In this document: piece after piece, positions 35,705 through 44,602 of the stretch
Numbering within the stretch: position 1 is the stretch's first letter
How the letters are laid out: each line of letters opens with the position of its first letter
Assembly (NCBI RefSeq): GCF_030913705.1
Contig: NZ_CP133190.1
Location: 5,109,501 to 5,173,500, forward strand
Origin: Anaerocolumna sp. MB42-C2
Lineage (GTDB): Bacteria > Bacillota > Clostridia > Lachnospirales > Lachnospiraceae
Reading direction: 5' to 3'
DNA length: 64,000 bases
The notes under the pieces: generated by a model
The model's database searches: none
What the model was told of the DNA's origin: nothing
The model's input: only the letters and a program-made list of their open reading frames with translations
Translations under genes and position numbers: made by a program

Positions 35705-36267
35705 TATTAAAGCAAGAAAATATAAATATAACGGAAGAGGATTGGAATCGTTTGGCACGAGGAATCAACGGTAGAAATGTTTCCATTCCTGTATAACATC
35801 TTTACTTAAGCAGATTAGACAATCAAATATTACTGATGAACTTTTTGAGAAATATCTTAAAACCAAAGCAATTGAAGCATATTTATTAGTTTTGGACTTT
35901 GTTCAAAAGAAAAGAAAAATTAGAACTAAAAAGGCTAAACAATAAAAGTCATAAAGCAGTAAAGGGAGCTATAAGCATTTTGGATAATTCATTTGGTAAT
36001 CCTCCGATTATTTCTGAACTATCAAAGATGGTAGAGGTTGATAAAAAAACATTACAGTTTGCTTTTAAAGAAATTGTAGGACTTAGTATTCATAAGTACG
36101 TTCGTACATTAAAAATGCAAAAGGCGTTGTTGTTACTAGAAGATAAAAAGTTGAATATTGAAGATATATCAAAAGCTGTTGGTTATCAAAGCAAAATCCA
36201 TTTTTATAGGGCGTTTGAGGAGGTGTTTTCAATAAAGCCATCGGAGATGAGAAAAATCCTGACATAG
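35705..36267 (+). pseudogene. AraC-type regulator, broken by frameshifts
   Basis: The first part (KQENINITEEDWNRLARGINGRN) is stopped at 35800 by a one-base deletion, as the near-identical copy at 49,813-49,907 shows. The next part reads SLLKQIRQSNITDELFEKYL, and a second shift near 35,920 enters the last frame (35899-36267) with a double helix-turn-helix: ISELSKMVEVDKKTLQFAFKE and IEDISKAVGYQSKIHFYRAFE. The DNA-binding C-terminus is intact but it is unlikely to be expressed as a normal regulator. Confidence 0.65.
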
Positions 36268-36735
36268 CAGTATAGAATATTTTGAAACAAGAACTAGACT
36301 CTCTGTAAATACTCAGTTGTTCAACATTGGCAGTACGTTATTTGTTAAGACTAGAGTATTGCGAAATGTATTTATATAATCTTACTGTTGCTTTGACTCT
36401 AAATATCTAAATACATTATATGTTGATAAAAACCTTAAGCAACATGGCTTGATTCAGGCTTTTTCAAGAACAAACCGTGTACTGAGAGAAGCGAGAAAAC
36501 AATATGTCTTGCTTACCGATCCGCAGAAAATCTCATCTGTATGCTTTATGAATGCGATGAGCGTTCAAAGTACATAATCAAGGCAAACGTGAAAGCTTTT
36601 CTTGAGGCACAGAACAAAGGAAAAGTTTTTAAGTTCTGTGTCCTCACGCACTCTAATTCTTGTATTATTTTTGCAGATAGGGCATAGTAACCACTTTTTT
36701 GTATTCATGCTTCACTTTCCATAGAGTAGTTATTT
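36268..36735. other. Relic stretch
   Basis: 36306-36345 repeats a piece found at 49,912-49,951 (AGTTGTTC..ACATTGGCAGTACG). 36413-36486 encodes [22 protein letters not shown], a type I restriction HsdR motif. 36510-36687 holds an open stretch ([20 protein letters not shown]) that I do not recognise. No intact gene. Confidence 0.45.
36413..36486 (+). pseudogene. Type I restriction enzyme HsdR fragment
   Basis: [23 protein letters not shown] is the conserved [21 protein letters not shown] block of the HsdR motor/C-terminal region. Only about 25 codons remain; no HsdM or HsdS sequence was seen nearby. Confidence 0.65.
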
Positions 36736-37014
36736 TTATTTTTTATTCTTAAGAGGATATATTAGATTTGATAATATCGTGACCCCTCCTGCAGATGCTG
36801 TTCCAATCGCCCACGGAATTTTACCTACAAATAGCTGAAAAGCTCCTGTCAACAACAAGCCGATGCCGATATAGGCACCGATTGTCCGTCCGATTTTATC
36901 AACTCTTGGCGAGGGTGTTCGCACTTTTTCTGTTTTTTCTAAAAGTGTTTGTGTAAATTCTAAGGGTCTCTCTATTGCTTTTCTTGTGACCTTAAAAAGT
37001 TTATCCTGCTTCAT
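36736..37014 (-). CDS. Small membrane protein of the ABC exporter operon
   Basis: A 92-residue protein with two hydrophobic segments near the C-terminus (IGAYIGIGLLLTGAFQLFV and a second GTASAGGVTILSNLIYPL). No family recognised. It starts directly after the stop of the ABC-2 permease, with GGAGG-like sequence within that gene's end, so it belongs to the same operon and may be an accessory subunit of the exporter. Confidence 0.6.
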   Translation of the reverse strand: MKQDKLFKVTRKAIERPLEFTQTLLEKTEKVRTPSPRVDKIGRTIGAYIGIGLLLTGAFQLFVGKIPWAIGTASAGGVTILSNLIYPLKNKK

Positions 37015-37713
37015 TTATTCTACCTCCATATGATTGATTTTGTGGGATAACGTAACAAATACCGCTAAAATAGCAAGCAAGGAAACACCTATAATCAGCA
37101 AGGAAATGGCAAAATTTCCTGCACTGCCAATCGCAATATTACCATAAATACCAGACAAAATAAATGAACTGATTAACGTAGCTGGTACGGACTTTTTAAT
37201 AAACCCAATGCGCATAGCCAATAACCCGATTGCACTGACTGCAACTATAGAAACAACTATAGTGGCAACTGCTTTTATCAAGATGTCGCTCGTCATAGTA
37301 TCCGATACAATGGGGGAGAACGATTCAGTAGCAGCGAAAACAAAAATAGGCAGTATCGTGCAGAGCAGCATGGATAGCACCACGAATGAGAAAACAATCA
37401 ATATTTTTGCTGAAAATGCTTTTTTGCGACCCACGGGATAAGAAAAGAGTAATGCCAACCGTTTTCCAGAATACTCCTCAATAATCAGTTTTTCATACAT
37501 GGATGCTGATAAAACACCAAAAATGAGAATACTCATTGCACCAGTAAATAGAAAGATGTTCTCATAGTTCATAAAGTCCACTTCTTGTTCCACCTGTGCC
37601 ACATAAGCAATAAAGTAGGTGAATGCCAATAATACAAAACCGCTAATAGTGCTGCTGATGAGATAAGGGCGCAAATTGATACGCTGTAATTCTAAATTAA
37701 TAAGTTTCACCAT
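37015..37713 (-). CDS. ABC-2 type transporter permease
   Basis: A 232-residue integral membrane protein with six predicted helices, starting LINLELQRINLRPYLISS and containing SMYEKLIIEEYSGKRLALLFSYPVGRKK, the coupling-helix region usual in lantibiotic-immunity and bacteriocin-type exporters. It overlaps the ATPase gene by seven bases, so the two are translationally coupled. It exports a peptide or drug; specificity unknown. Confidence 0.85.
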   Translation of the reverse strand: MVKLINLELQRINLRPYLISSTISGFVLLAFTYFIAYVAQVEQEVDFMNYENIFLFTGAMSILIFGVLSASMYEKLIIEEYSGKRLALLFSYPVGRKKAFSAKILIVFSFVVLSMLLCTILPIFVFAATESFSPIVSDTMTSDILIKAVATIVVSIVAVSAIGLLAMRIGFIKKSVPATLISSFILSGIYGNIAIGSAGNFAISLLIIGVSLLAILAVFVTLSHKINHMEVE

Positions 37714-38441
37714 AGCTGATTTCCTCCATTCATGGTGGCAAAAAAATAATCCTCAAGACTGCCTTTGTGCTCTGCTTTAATTTGTGCCAAATTAGATTCA
37801 CATACTATTTTTCCATCAACAATAACACCAATTGTATCTGCTATATGTTCAATTTCACTTAGGATATGACTGGATATTAGAATTGTCATACCGTTTTCTT
37901 TTGTAAGAATTAAAAACAATTCTCTCATCGCTTTAATTCCCATAGGGTCAAGTCCGTTAATCGGCTCATCTAAAATCAAAATTTTAGGCTGGTGAATCAA
38001 TGCTCTGGCGATTCCAAGTCGCTGTCGCATACCTAGTGAGAACTTGGCAACAGTTTTTTCTCCAACATCAGATAGCCCTACCATTTGCAATGCTTTTTCA
38101 ACCCCAAATCCAGAAGTATTCATATAGGCTAAGTGAATTTCTAAGTTTTTTCGTGCCGAAAGATGCTCATAAAAAGCAGGTGATTCAATTAAACTTCCTA
38201 TTTGAGAAAGCATTCGGTCACGGTTCTTTAGCATAGCTGACCCCAATATTTCAGTACTGCCAGAATCGGGTATCAGCAAACCAGTCAGTAGCTTAAATAT
38301 GGTGGTCTTTCCTGCACCATTTGCGCCAAGAAAGCCATAGATTGTACCCTGCTCGATACACATAGAACAATCCTTAATAACTTTATTATTGCCAAAGCAC
38401 TTTACCAAATGATTTGTTTGAATTGCTATTTGTAAACACAT
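37707..38441 (-). CDS. ABC transporter ATPase (antibiotic/lantibiotic exporter type)
   Basis: A 244-residue ATP-binding subunit. Walker A GANGAGKTTIF, signature LGMRQRLGIA (the S-x-G-MRQR variant of bacitracin/lantibiotic exporters), Walker B ILILDEPINGLD and the H-loop ILISSHILSE are complete. CAAGGAGAAA precedes the ATG. It powers the permease encoded next and is controlled by the operator at 38460 just upstream. Confidence 0.93.
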   Translation of the reverse strand: MCLQIAIQTNHLVKCFGNNKVIKDCSMCIEQGTIYGFLGANGAGKTTIFKLLTGLLIPDSGSTEILGSAMLKNRDRMLSQIGSLIESPAFYEHLSARKNLEIHLAYMNTSGFGVEKALQMVGLSDVGEKTVAKFSLGMRQRLGIARALIHQPKILILDEPINGLDPMGIKAMRELFLILTKENGMTILISSHILSEIEHIADTIGVIVDGKIVCESNLAQIKAEHKGSLEDYFFATMNGGNQLW

Positions 38442-38459
38442 ATTTTCTCCTTGTAAAAA

Positions 38460-38472
38460 ACCGACAGTCGGT
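38460..38472. promoter_or_regulatory. TetR operator in front of the ABC exporter genes
   Basis: ACCGAC-A-GTCGGT, a perfect palindrome 19 bases upstream of the ATPase start, between the TetR stop and the exporter genes. A near copy lies ahead of the TetR gene at 39195. Confidence 0.75.
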
Positions 38473-38530
38473 CTTTAAAATGTGTTAAAAATGGACTGTT
38501 ATAATAACAGCCATTTTGATTAAAAAGCTT

Positions 38531-39178
38531 TTAAAACATTCCAGTCTTGTCATACCCATTTGTAATGCTCACAATAAAGTCGCTATCAATTATATCTAAT
38601 CCGAGCATACACATAACCGATTGCAGGTAGTATAAACGCTTTTGCGTTTCCTCTAAATTGCGCTCAAACAAAATTGGACTTGCCCAAAAATTTAAAAGCA
38701 TTAAAAATATTTCTGCACATAATTTAGGCTGTGCAGTTTGTAAAGAGCCATCTTTTACCCCTTCTTCTATCAGCTGCGCTATAATAGGCGCATCTTTATT
38801 GACAGCATTTTGTAAGGCACCCATAACAAAAAATGGATCTTTTGCTTGTGAAGTCAAAACTGTATCAAACATATGAGTTTTCGTATTTGTAACCAGATGA
38901 TAAAGAATTTTTTTCAACTTTTCCTTTGTGTTTGTTCCCTTAGTGTTTTGAACTAATTCTCGCAGCATATCAGCGGCGTACTGTGCTCGTTTTTCTCTCA
39001 CAGCTTCTAAAATTTCTTCTTTTGACTTAAAATGGTGATATAGCCCACCTTTGGAAAGATTGAGAGCATTCAAAATATCCTGTATTGTGGTCTGCTCGTA
39101 GCCTTTTTCAACAAATAGCTTTATTGACGCATCAACTATTCTTTCCTGTGTTTGTTCTGGATATTTATTTCTTCCCAT
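38531..39178 (-). CDS. TetR/AcrR-family repressor of the ABC exporter operon
   Basis: A 215-residue repressor with the N-terminal TetR helix-turn-helix (TTIQDILNALNLSKGGLYHHFKSKEEIL) and a helical ligand domain. AGGAGGTG precedes the ATG. It is the first gene of the block; the exporter genes follow on the same strand 90 bases later. Matching palindromes lie ahead of this gene and ahead of the ATPase gene, so autorepression and repression of the exporter until a toxic ligand binds is likely. Confidence 0.92.
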   Translation of the reverse strand: MGRNKYPEQTQERIVDASIKLFVEKGYEQTTIQDILNALNLSKGGLYHHFKSKEEILEAVREKRAQYAADMLRELVQNTKGTNTKEKLKKILYHLVTNTKTHMFDTVLTSQAKDPFFVMGALQNAVNKDAPIIAQLIEEGVKDGSLQTAQPKLCAEIFLMLLNFWASPILFERNLEETQKRLYYLQSVMCMLGLDIIDSDFIVSITNGYDKTGMF

Positions 39179-39194
39179 GGCACCTCCTATAAAA

Positions 39195-39207
39195 ACCGAC
39201 GGTTGGT
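39195..39207. promoter_or_regulatory. TetR operator in front of the TetR gene
   Basis: ACCGAC-G-GTTGGT, 12 of 13 positions as at 38460 apart from the centre and one arm base, 17 bases upstream of the TetR ATG. Confidence 0.7.
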
Positions 39208-39442
39208 CTATATATATTCTATCAATTCTTTATTCTTTTGTCAATCCCTATGTAGTTAATTCAAGAAAAAAGTGTGTTGGGTAAAACAACACACAGTAAG
39301 CGGAAGAAAGAAAATGTTGTTTTTGAAAAGCCGGTAAGGATGATAAAAAGTCGCTTAACAATGAACCAGGTCGATGGCAGTGATGTAGAACTGATTGAAC
39401 GGAAATTGGAACGGTTGCAAAAGCTTTATTAATGAAAAGAAA
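39208..39442. other. Relic stretch
   Basis: GTGTGTTG (39271-39278) and CAACACAC form an 8-base hairpin. From about 39,262 to 39,432 a frame reads QEKSVLGKTTHSKRKKEN...MNQVDGSDVELIERKLERL-QKLY-stop, without start; it looks like a protein end but I do not recognise it. Confidence 0.35.
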
Positions 39443-39658
39443 ATGGAAGGTACTATTAAAGGTGAAAAATATTCTTATATTGGAAAAGAAGCGCATTGTG
39501 TAGACTGCGGCTCTGAAATTTATGTCGCAGAGGTAAATAATTTTAATTTAAAAGCACTATATGATGCATATTGAGAAAAGAATAATATCGTATCACACAA
39601 TATGATTAATACAAATGACATTAAAGGTTATGCTCAGAAAATGTTCGAACAGATGTAG
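39443..39658 (+). pseudogene. Zinc-finger antitoxin fragment (MqsA/HigA2-like)
   Basis: MEGTIKGEKYSYIGKEAHCVDCGSE (quoted in part: EAHCVDCGSEIYVAEVNN) has the CxxC zinc-finger and V-x3-N-LKALYDAY helix of MqsA-type antitoxin N-termini. A TGA stands where an Arg codon (AYR-EKNN) is expected, after which the frame goes on EKNNIVS. The DNA-binding half is missing. Confidence 0.5.
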
Positions 39659-39678
39659 AACGCTTAATTTAAATATAT

Positions 39679-39726
39679 ACAGACTTTCTTGTAAATTTAA
39701 ATTTTGCTGGAAAGTCTGTTGTTTTT
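39679..39726 (+). terminator. Intrinsic terminator
   Basis: Perfect 10-base stem ACAGACTTTC (39679-39688) with GAAAGTCTGT (39710-39719), then TGTTTTTAT. It follows the antitoxin relic. Confidence 0.75.
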
Positions 39727-39963
39727 ATATTTAGATTGGATTGTGGGTGAGTTCTTGTGGCGAAATATCCGAATGCCGATTATAGAAAACATCAATGATT
39801 CGGAAAAAGAAATGAAAGATCGAAGAATATTTTTGCAGGATATAAGAGGTATAGAACGTATGGATATGAAACCTGTTTCGAATTATGGGAGCACTAAATA
39901 TAAAGCTCTAGGTAAAATTATTCCGCAATTTAACAATAAAACAATCTCAATATGCTTGTGGAT
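39727..39963. other. Open frame without recognisable family
   Basis: A 97-codon frame (39704-39997) starts inside the terminator and has no ribosome site; the part DRRIFLQDIRGIERMDMKPV is protein-like but not recognised. It runs into the long repeat at 39964. Probably a relic. Confidence 0.3.
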
Positions 39964-40284
39964 CGAGCGGAAAGCGAATGAATGGCAGAGTTTTTAGTGT
40001 ATTCGATGCTTCTCTGTTAAATAAAATAAAAAATCAGCAGACAGCGTTTGGCAGTCTGCTGACTTTTTTATATTCGATACATTTCATAAATTATCGAACA
40101 AATATTTCAATTAAGAGACACAACTGAATACAAATGGATATCTTAACTGCCGTTCACCACCGTATGTTCTTCATTTCACGATTTTTATTATTTTAAATGG
40201 AGGACAGTTCTATGGCTGATTATCGAAAGAAAATTAATTACCGGGATAAGTTATACACAACTTGGGATTCTACCTGCATATATG
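39964..40284 (+). repeat. Long direct repeat, left copy
   Basis: Closely similar to 51497-51846. It contains a terminator (TCAGCAGAC/GTCTGCTGA) and, at 40212, ATG after TGGAGGACAG starting MADYRKKIN, a 37-codon frame that runs into the reductase 3' end. About the first 20 codons are shared by the two copies, so a small protein has lost its end in both places. Confidence 0.85.
40034..40069 (+). terminator. Intrinsic terminator in left repeat
   Basis: TCAGCAGAC (40034-40042), 11-base loop, GTCTGCTGA (40054-40062), CTTTTTT. The right repeat has the same hairpin at 51567-51597. Confidence 0.8.
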
Positions 40285-40287
40285 TTA

Positions 40288-42285
40288 TTAAATTGCCATT
40301 GCAATTTCATATGCATCCCAAATAGCGCCCATTAGATTAGATACTTTTGAGGCGTCTCCTATTAAATGCACCTCTGCACCACAATCTTTTAATGCTTCAT
40401 ATAATGATTTATCGCTGATGTATCCAATACTTGTAATAATTGTGCCGGCATCTAATTCAACTGAGCTGCCGTTCTCCTCAAACTGAACACCATTGGATGT
40501 GATTGCGGTAACATTTACATTAGTATGAACACCAATGTTATGAGATAATACAAGATTTTGAAGCATTGTTTTATTAGCAGCATTTAAGCCTTTTACTTGT
40601 AAAATATCAGGAAGCATTTCAAGAATTTCAACATGTTTTCCTTTATCTTTTGTTAGGCTATATGCAATTTCAACTCCAGTAAGTCCACCGCCTATAACCA
40701 CCACTTTATCACTGATTGGTTTTGTCTCCAATAATGCTTCCACTGCGGTTATAACTTTTTCTGAATCTGCTCCATCTATGGTCAGCTTTCTTGCAGTGGA
40801 GCCGGTTGCCACAAATACAGAATCTGGTTTAGCAGTTTTTATCGTGTTTTCATTTACCTCTGTGTTCATATGAACTGTTACACCGGTATCTTTAAGTTGT
40901 TTCACATACCATTGTATTAACTTTTTATCCTCATCTTTAAAACTCATAGAAGAAGCAGGAATGAAAACACCCCCAAGATTGTTCGTGCGTTCATATAAAT
41001 CTACTTTGTGCCCTCTAAGCGCACTGATTCTTGCAGCTTCCATACCGCTAATACCGCCGCCGATGACCATAATATTCTTTTTAACATCAGCAGGTTTAAT
41101 TTCATATTTACTTTCCATGCCAACTTGTGGATTAATTGCACATGAAGTGTTCTTTCCAGAGAAAAATCTCTCCAAACATCCTGCATGACATCCAATGCAA
41201 GGTCTGATATCGTCAAAGTTTTCAGCTTGTACTTTATGTGGCCATTCAGGGTCAGCAAGTAATGCCCGTCCAACAGAAATAGCATCTATACTTCCATTTG
41301 CAACAGCCTCGGTTGATATTTCAGGATCGTCCATTTTACCTGCACATATAACAGGAATATCAACAAATTGTTTTATATATTGAGCATCTGCCAAGTTACA
41401 TGCTTTCGGCATATATACGGGCGGGTGTGCGAAATACCATGATTCATATGTGCCATTGTCTGCATCTAAAGCATCATAACCGGCGCCTTGAAGAATTTTT
41501 GCTATTTTGGCACTTTCTTCTAGGTCGCGGCCATATTCTACAAAATTTTCCCCGGGAAGGGCTCCTTTATCAATACCCAATCCTTTCATATAGCTTTTAA
41601 CGCTATATCTTATTAAAACCGGAAAATCTTTACCGCATTTTTTCTTTATTGCTTGTACTGTTTCTGTGGCATAGCGAAGTCTGTTCTCTAAGCTTCCGCC
41701 ATATTGGTCTGTACGGCGATTGGTACATTCCATAGAAAATTGATCCATTAAGTATCCTTCATGAAGCGCATGAACTTCTACCCCGTCAAATCCCGCCTGT
41801 TTTGCAATATAAGCACCATTAGCATAAGATTGTATAAGAAATTGAACTTCTTCTGTTGTTAATGCTCGATGCATCATTTCAGGATGCCAAACATTTGGAT
41901 TTTCTGAAGAAGAAATAGGGTCATTGTCTATAAAAAAACCATCTTTACGGTTTCTGCCGGCCCCGTTTGCTATTTGAAGTACAATTTTAGCACCATACTT
42001 ATGGACTTCGTCAGTAAGCTTTTTGTTGGATTCAATATAAGAATCACCTGCTGTAGCCAATGTGGCATGCATTGCATCCAGTTTATTCTGACATGCGATA
42101 CCTGTTGTTACAATTAGTCCTACTCCTCCTTTTGCACGTGCAACGTATAAATCGACAGCATCTTGATTAAAACTTCCGTCAGGATTTTTTGCATGTAATC
42201 CCATTGGAGCCATGGCTATTCTGTTTTTTACTTTCATTGTACCTATTTTCATAGGCTGAAATAATGCATCAATTTTACCTTTCAT
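40288..42285 (-). CDS. Fe-S flavin reductase of the enoate/2,4-dienoyl-CoA reductase family (BaiCD-like layout)
   Basis: A 665-residue enzyme with an N-terminal old-yellow-enzyme FMN barrel (LFQPMKIGTMKVKNRIAMAP, then GVEVHALHEGYLMDQF), a 4Fe-4S site CIGCHAGC-x11-C, and a C-terminal FAD/NAD(P)H domain with two Rossmann motifs (MVIGGGISGMEAA and VVVIGGGLTGVEIA). Electrons pass from NAD(P)H through FAD and the cluster to FMN and reduce an activated C=C bond. ATG 42285 with GAGAGGTAC is chosen; an upstream ATG at 42426 would put the promoter inside the gene. The HALHEGYL block recalls bile-acid BaiCD enzymes, but the substrate is open. Divergent from a TetR regulator; part of its 3' end is duplicated at 51,846. 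Confidence 0.88.
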   Translation of the reverse strand: MKGKIDALFQPMKIGTMKVKNRIAMAPMGLHAKNPDGSFNQDAVDLYVARAKGGVGLIVTTGIACQNKLDAMHATLATAGDSYIESNKKLTDEVHKYGAKIVLQIANGAGRNRKDGFFIDNDPISSSENPNVWHPEMMHRALTTEEVQFLIQSYANGAYIAKQAGFDGVEVHALHEGYLMDQFSMECTNRRTDQYGGSLENRLRYATETVQAIKKKCGKDFPVLIRYSVKSYMKGLGIDKGALPGENFVEYGRDLEESAKIAKILQGAGYDALDADNGTYESWYFAHPPVYMPKACNLADAQYIKQFVDIPVICAGKMDDPEISTEAVANGSIDAISVGRALLADPEWPHKVQAENFDDIRPCIGCHAGCLERFFSGKNTSCAINPQVGMESKYEIKPADVKKNIMVIGGGISGMEAARISALRGHKVDLYERTNNLGGVFIPASSMSFKDEDKKLIQWYVKQLKDTGVTVHMNTEVNENTIKTAKPDSVFVATGSTARKLTIDGADSEKVITAVEALLETKPISDKVVVIGGGLTGVEIAYSLTKDKGKHVEILEMLPDILQVKGLNAANKTMLQNLVLSHNIGVHTNVNVTAITSNGVQFEENGSSVELDAGTIITSIGYISDKSLYEALKDCGAEVHLIGDASKVSNLMGAIWDAYEIAMAI

Positions 42286-42318
42286 AAAAAGTACCTCTCT
42301 CTTATAGAATAGAATTTT

Positions 42319-42366
42319 GTTACCGTGGTATACTTTTATTGTATACCACGGTATACAATATGTCAA
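42319..42366 (-). promoter_or_regulatory. Reductase promoter overlapped by two TetR operators
   Basis: On the minus strand TTGACA (42366-42361), 17-base spacer, TACAAT (42343-42338). GTATACC-AC-GGTATAC (42341-42356) is a perfect palindrome over the promoter spacer, and a second, slightly shortened one, GTTACC-GT-GGTATAC, lies at 42319-42333. Together they also form a 13-base inverted repeat TACCGTGGTATAC/GTATACCACGGTA. The TetR gene at 42516 is the obvious source of the repressor. Confidence 0.8.
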
Positions 42367-42515
42367 TGTTTTAACAAATATAAATTTTAAAATTTGGATA
42401 AGTATGATATAATTGTAATAGAACAATCTTTTTTCAAGTCATAAAATAAATAACGCTTAAAAGTACCCTCACATTACGTTTTGAGTCTTGAGCGTAGCAA
42501 AGGAATGGAATAAAT

Positions 42516-43112
42516 ATGATAGAAAATATAAAACACACAATTTTGGATAAAGCTATTAAACTTTTTAAAGAAAATGGGTTTGATAATGTAACTATTAATG
42601 AAATATGTGAATGCTGCAATATTACAAAGAGGACATTTTACTATCATTATGATTCGAAGAAAACTCTACTTTTAGATTATTTTTCTTTAGTTGATGAAGA
42701 TATAGAAACTACTTTAAAGGATATAGATAATGAAACAAAATGGCTTGATAAATGTTGGAAAGTAAAACAAATTCATGTAAATGGAATTGCAAATTTGAAT
42801 CCGGACATATTAAAAAATTTAATTAAAATCGACATGGAACAACAAAATAATATGTTCAGCTTTAGGTTAAATGATTATGATCCGAATTTGAAAAGATTGC
42901 GACAAATGGTTCTTGAATATACGCGTAAAGCCCAAGAAACAGGGGAGATTGACGCTGATACTTCTGCGGAAGATTTATCATATTGTTTTGCATCTGCATT
43001 TTTGGGATTAGCTGTAAACTGGAGTTCAACAGGAGGAAACTTTGATTTGGTAGAAGCATCAAAGAAATATTTCGATTTAATATATAAAAAAACATCAATT
43101 CCTAAACATTGA
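42516..43112 (+). CDS. TetR/AcrR-family regulator
   Basis: A 198-residue regulator with helix-turn-helix VTINEICECCNITKRTFYYHYDSKKTLLLDYF and a helical ligand domain. It is divergent from the Fe-S flavin reductase at 40288, and the two share a 230-base control region with paired GTATACC/GGTATAC palindromes over the reductase promoter. It probably holds the reductase off until its substrate is present. Ribosome site weak (AAAGGAATGGAAT), start by family fit. Confidence 0.88.
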   Translation: MIENIKHTILDKAIKLFKENGFDNVTINEICECCNITKRTFYYHYDSKKTLLLDYFSLVDEDIETTLKDIDNETKWLDKCWKVKQIHVNGIANLNPDILKNLIKIDMEQQNNMFSFRLNDYDPNLKRLRQMVLEYTRKAQETGEIDADTSAEDLSYCFASAFLGLAVNWSSTGGNFDLVEASKKYFDLIYKKTSIPKH

Positions 43113-43709
43113 ACATCTTAGCTTATAGTAATTCATTCATAATATTAAAAGGAGCAATCAAAGATGTTCTCCGAAACCCGAAAAAAAGCATTGGAGTAAT
43201 AGGATTAATTTAAATCTATAACGAAAGTAATTCTGCTTCTATGATAGCCAAGCAGGCAAGCATTGCATCTATGGATTTCCCAAAGAAACGATCCACCGGA
43301 GCATAACAGCTTATCGAGATAAATACCCCTGAGCATCCGGGTCATCCTCCCATCGAAGTCAAATTGTTGCTTCGAACTCGGAGAAGATATACAATGTGTA
43401 TCAGAAAAAATCGGATACAGCAGAGCCAGTATTTATACTTGGCGCAGAAAGTATATTCATAAAGGGGCGGTTGCACTTATAAATACCGGTGATGATCCTT
43501 GGGGCAGTTTGTCGTTACTGTTCACTCCCCTGCAAAAAACAGCAGTTCCGCGAACAATAACACGCTTCGCGATGCACACAAAACGCGAAAACAGCGTTCC
43601 TACGCTGCAATTCCCCGGTTTTCTGTGACAATACACTCACAAAAAACACGTCGAGTTTATGCCTGTGAACAGTAACATTTTGTCCCCCTACTGAAACTTA
43701 TAAAGTAAT
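43113..43709. other. Relic stretch between two regulators
   Basis: A ribosome site (AAAAGGAGC) and ATG at about 43164 open only a dozen codons (MFSETRKKALE-stop). An IS3-type transposase piece follows (separate entry). 43,500-43,700 holds nothing recognised. Confidence 0.4.
43187..43530 (+). pseudogene. IS3-type transposase OrfA-like fragments
   Basis: In different frames: AKQASIASMDFPKKRST, then CCFELGEDIQCVSEKIGYSRASIYTWRRKY. The last part is a helix-turn-helix of the kind seen in IS3/IS630-group transposase first proteins. At least one frameshift and a nonsense codon separate the parts. No inverted ends were identified. Confidence 0.5.
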
Positions 43710-44243
43710 TCATTCATAATATTTTTTTAAGTCAGTCGGTAAACTTTTATAAACATTCTCTGCGATAATCTCAGGACTTACTTTCATATCATCCAGCACC
43801 CAATCTATCTGCATATAGGTAACTCCGTGCCAAAAAAGCTGCAATTGTAACAATAGATTTTCATCAAGTCTTTTATAACCGATATGTTCTTTAGCATAAT
43901 CCATCTGTAAATTGAAATAACAATTTTTAAATGAGTTTGGGCCTTCGAGAGTTATGGCATTTTTATAAAAAGCTTTGTGTCTTGTCATTTTGGTTAATGT
44001 TAGTACAAAACATTCTTTAATATCCTTATTCTTAGAAAATGCAGCCAATGACTCTTTTGCATTATACTTATGAAACCAAAATATTAAGTCATATTTATCA
44101 ATGAAGTGCTTATAGAAGGTTTGACGTGTCATGCTGCAATTTCTCATGATTTCAGTAATGCTTATTCGCTCTATGGGCTTGCTTTGCAACTGCTGTTCTA
44201 ACGCCTCAACGATCATAAGCTTTGTTTCATCGTGATCTTTCAC
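43710..44243 (-). CDS. TetR-family regulator (DhaS-like C-terminus)
   Basis: A 177-residue regulator from GTG 44243, which has AGAGGAG nine bases upstream; a longer in-frame ATG at 44297 lacks a site. The helix-turn-helix ISITEIMRNCSMTRQTFYKHFIDKYDLI is followed by a C-terminal domain of the TetR_C_8/DhaS kind. It is divergent from the second Fe-S flavin reductase at 44603, as the first TetR is from the first reductase, and probably controls it. Confidence 0.85.
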   Translation of the reverse strand: MKDHDETKLMIVEALEQQLQSKPIERISITEIMRNCSMTRQTFYKHFIDKYDLIFWFHKYNAKESLAAFSKNKDIKECFVLTLTKMTRHKAFYKNAITLEGPNSFKNCYFNLQMDYAKEHIGYKRLDENLLLQLQLFWHGVTYMQIDWVLDDMKVSPEIIAENVYKSLPTDLKKYYE

Positions 44244-44602
44244 TTTCTTCGCTCCTCTAGATTTGATTAATATTTTCCTAATTGAGAAATCCCACAATCC
44301 TTAGAATCATTGGCTTTTCATCTTTTACATATTTTTATTTGGATATAGTATAGCATAGGCGGTTGATTTATGCAAATTTACAAATGTATGATAATGCATC
44401 ATTTTATGACGACATTATATCCTATATGTGAATTGAAAAACTCTGTTAATTTAATATCATTTAATTAAGGCTTCATGCTTCTTTCTTAGCTTTTGTTTAC
44501 CTTGCTTCTACTGATATTTTAAGTAGCACAAAATTATATATTTTATAAACAAGGCTTATTAAAGGAACTATTATTATAAAACGTAAGAAAAGGAGAAACA
44601 GA
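44244..44602. promoter_or_regulatory. Divergent control region between TetR and flavin reductase
   Basis: About 360 bases without a gene. ATGAT-AATGC-ATCAT at about 44,389-44,403 is a small inverted repeat that could be an operator; AAAAGGAGAAAC serves the reductase start. No good consensus promoter was found. Confidence 0.35.
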
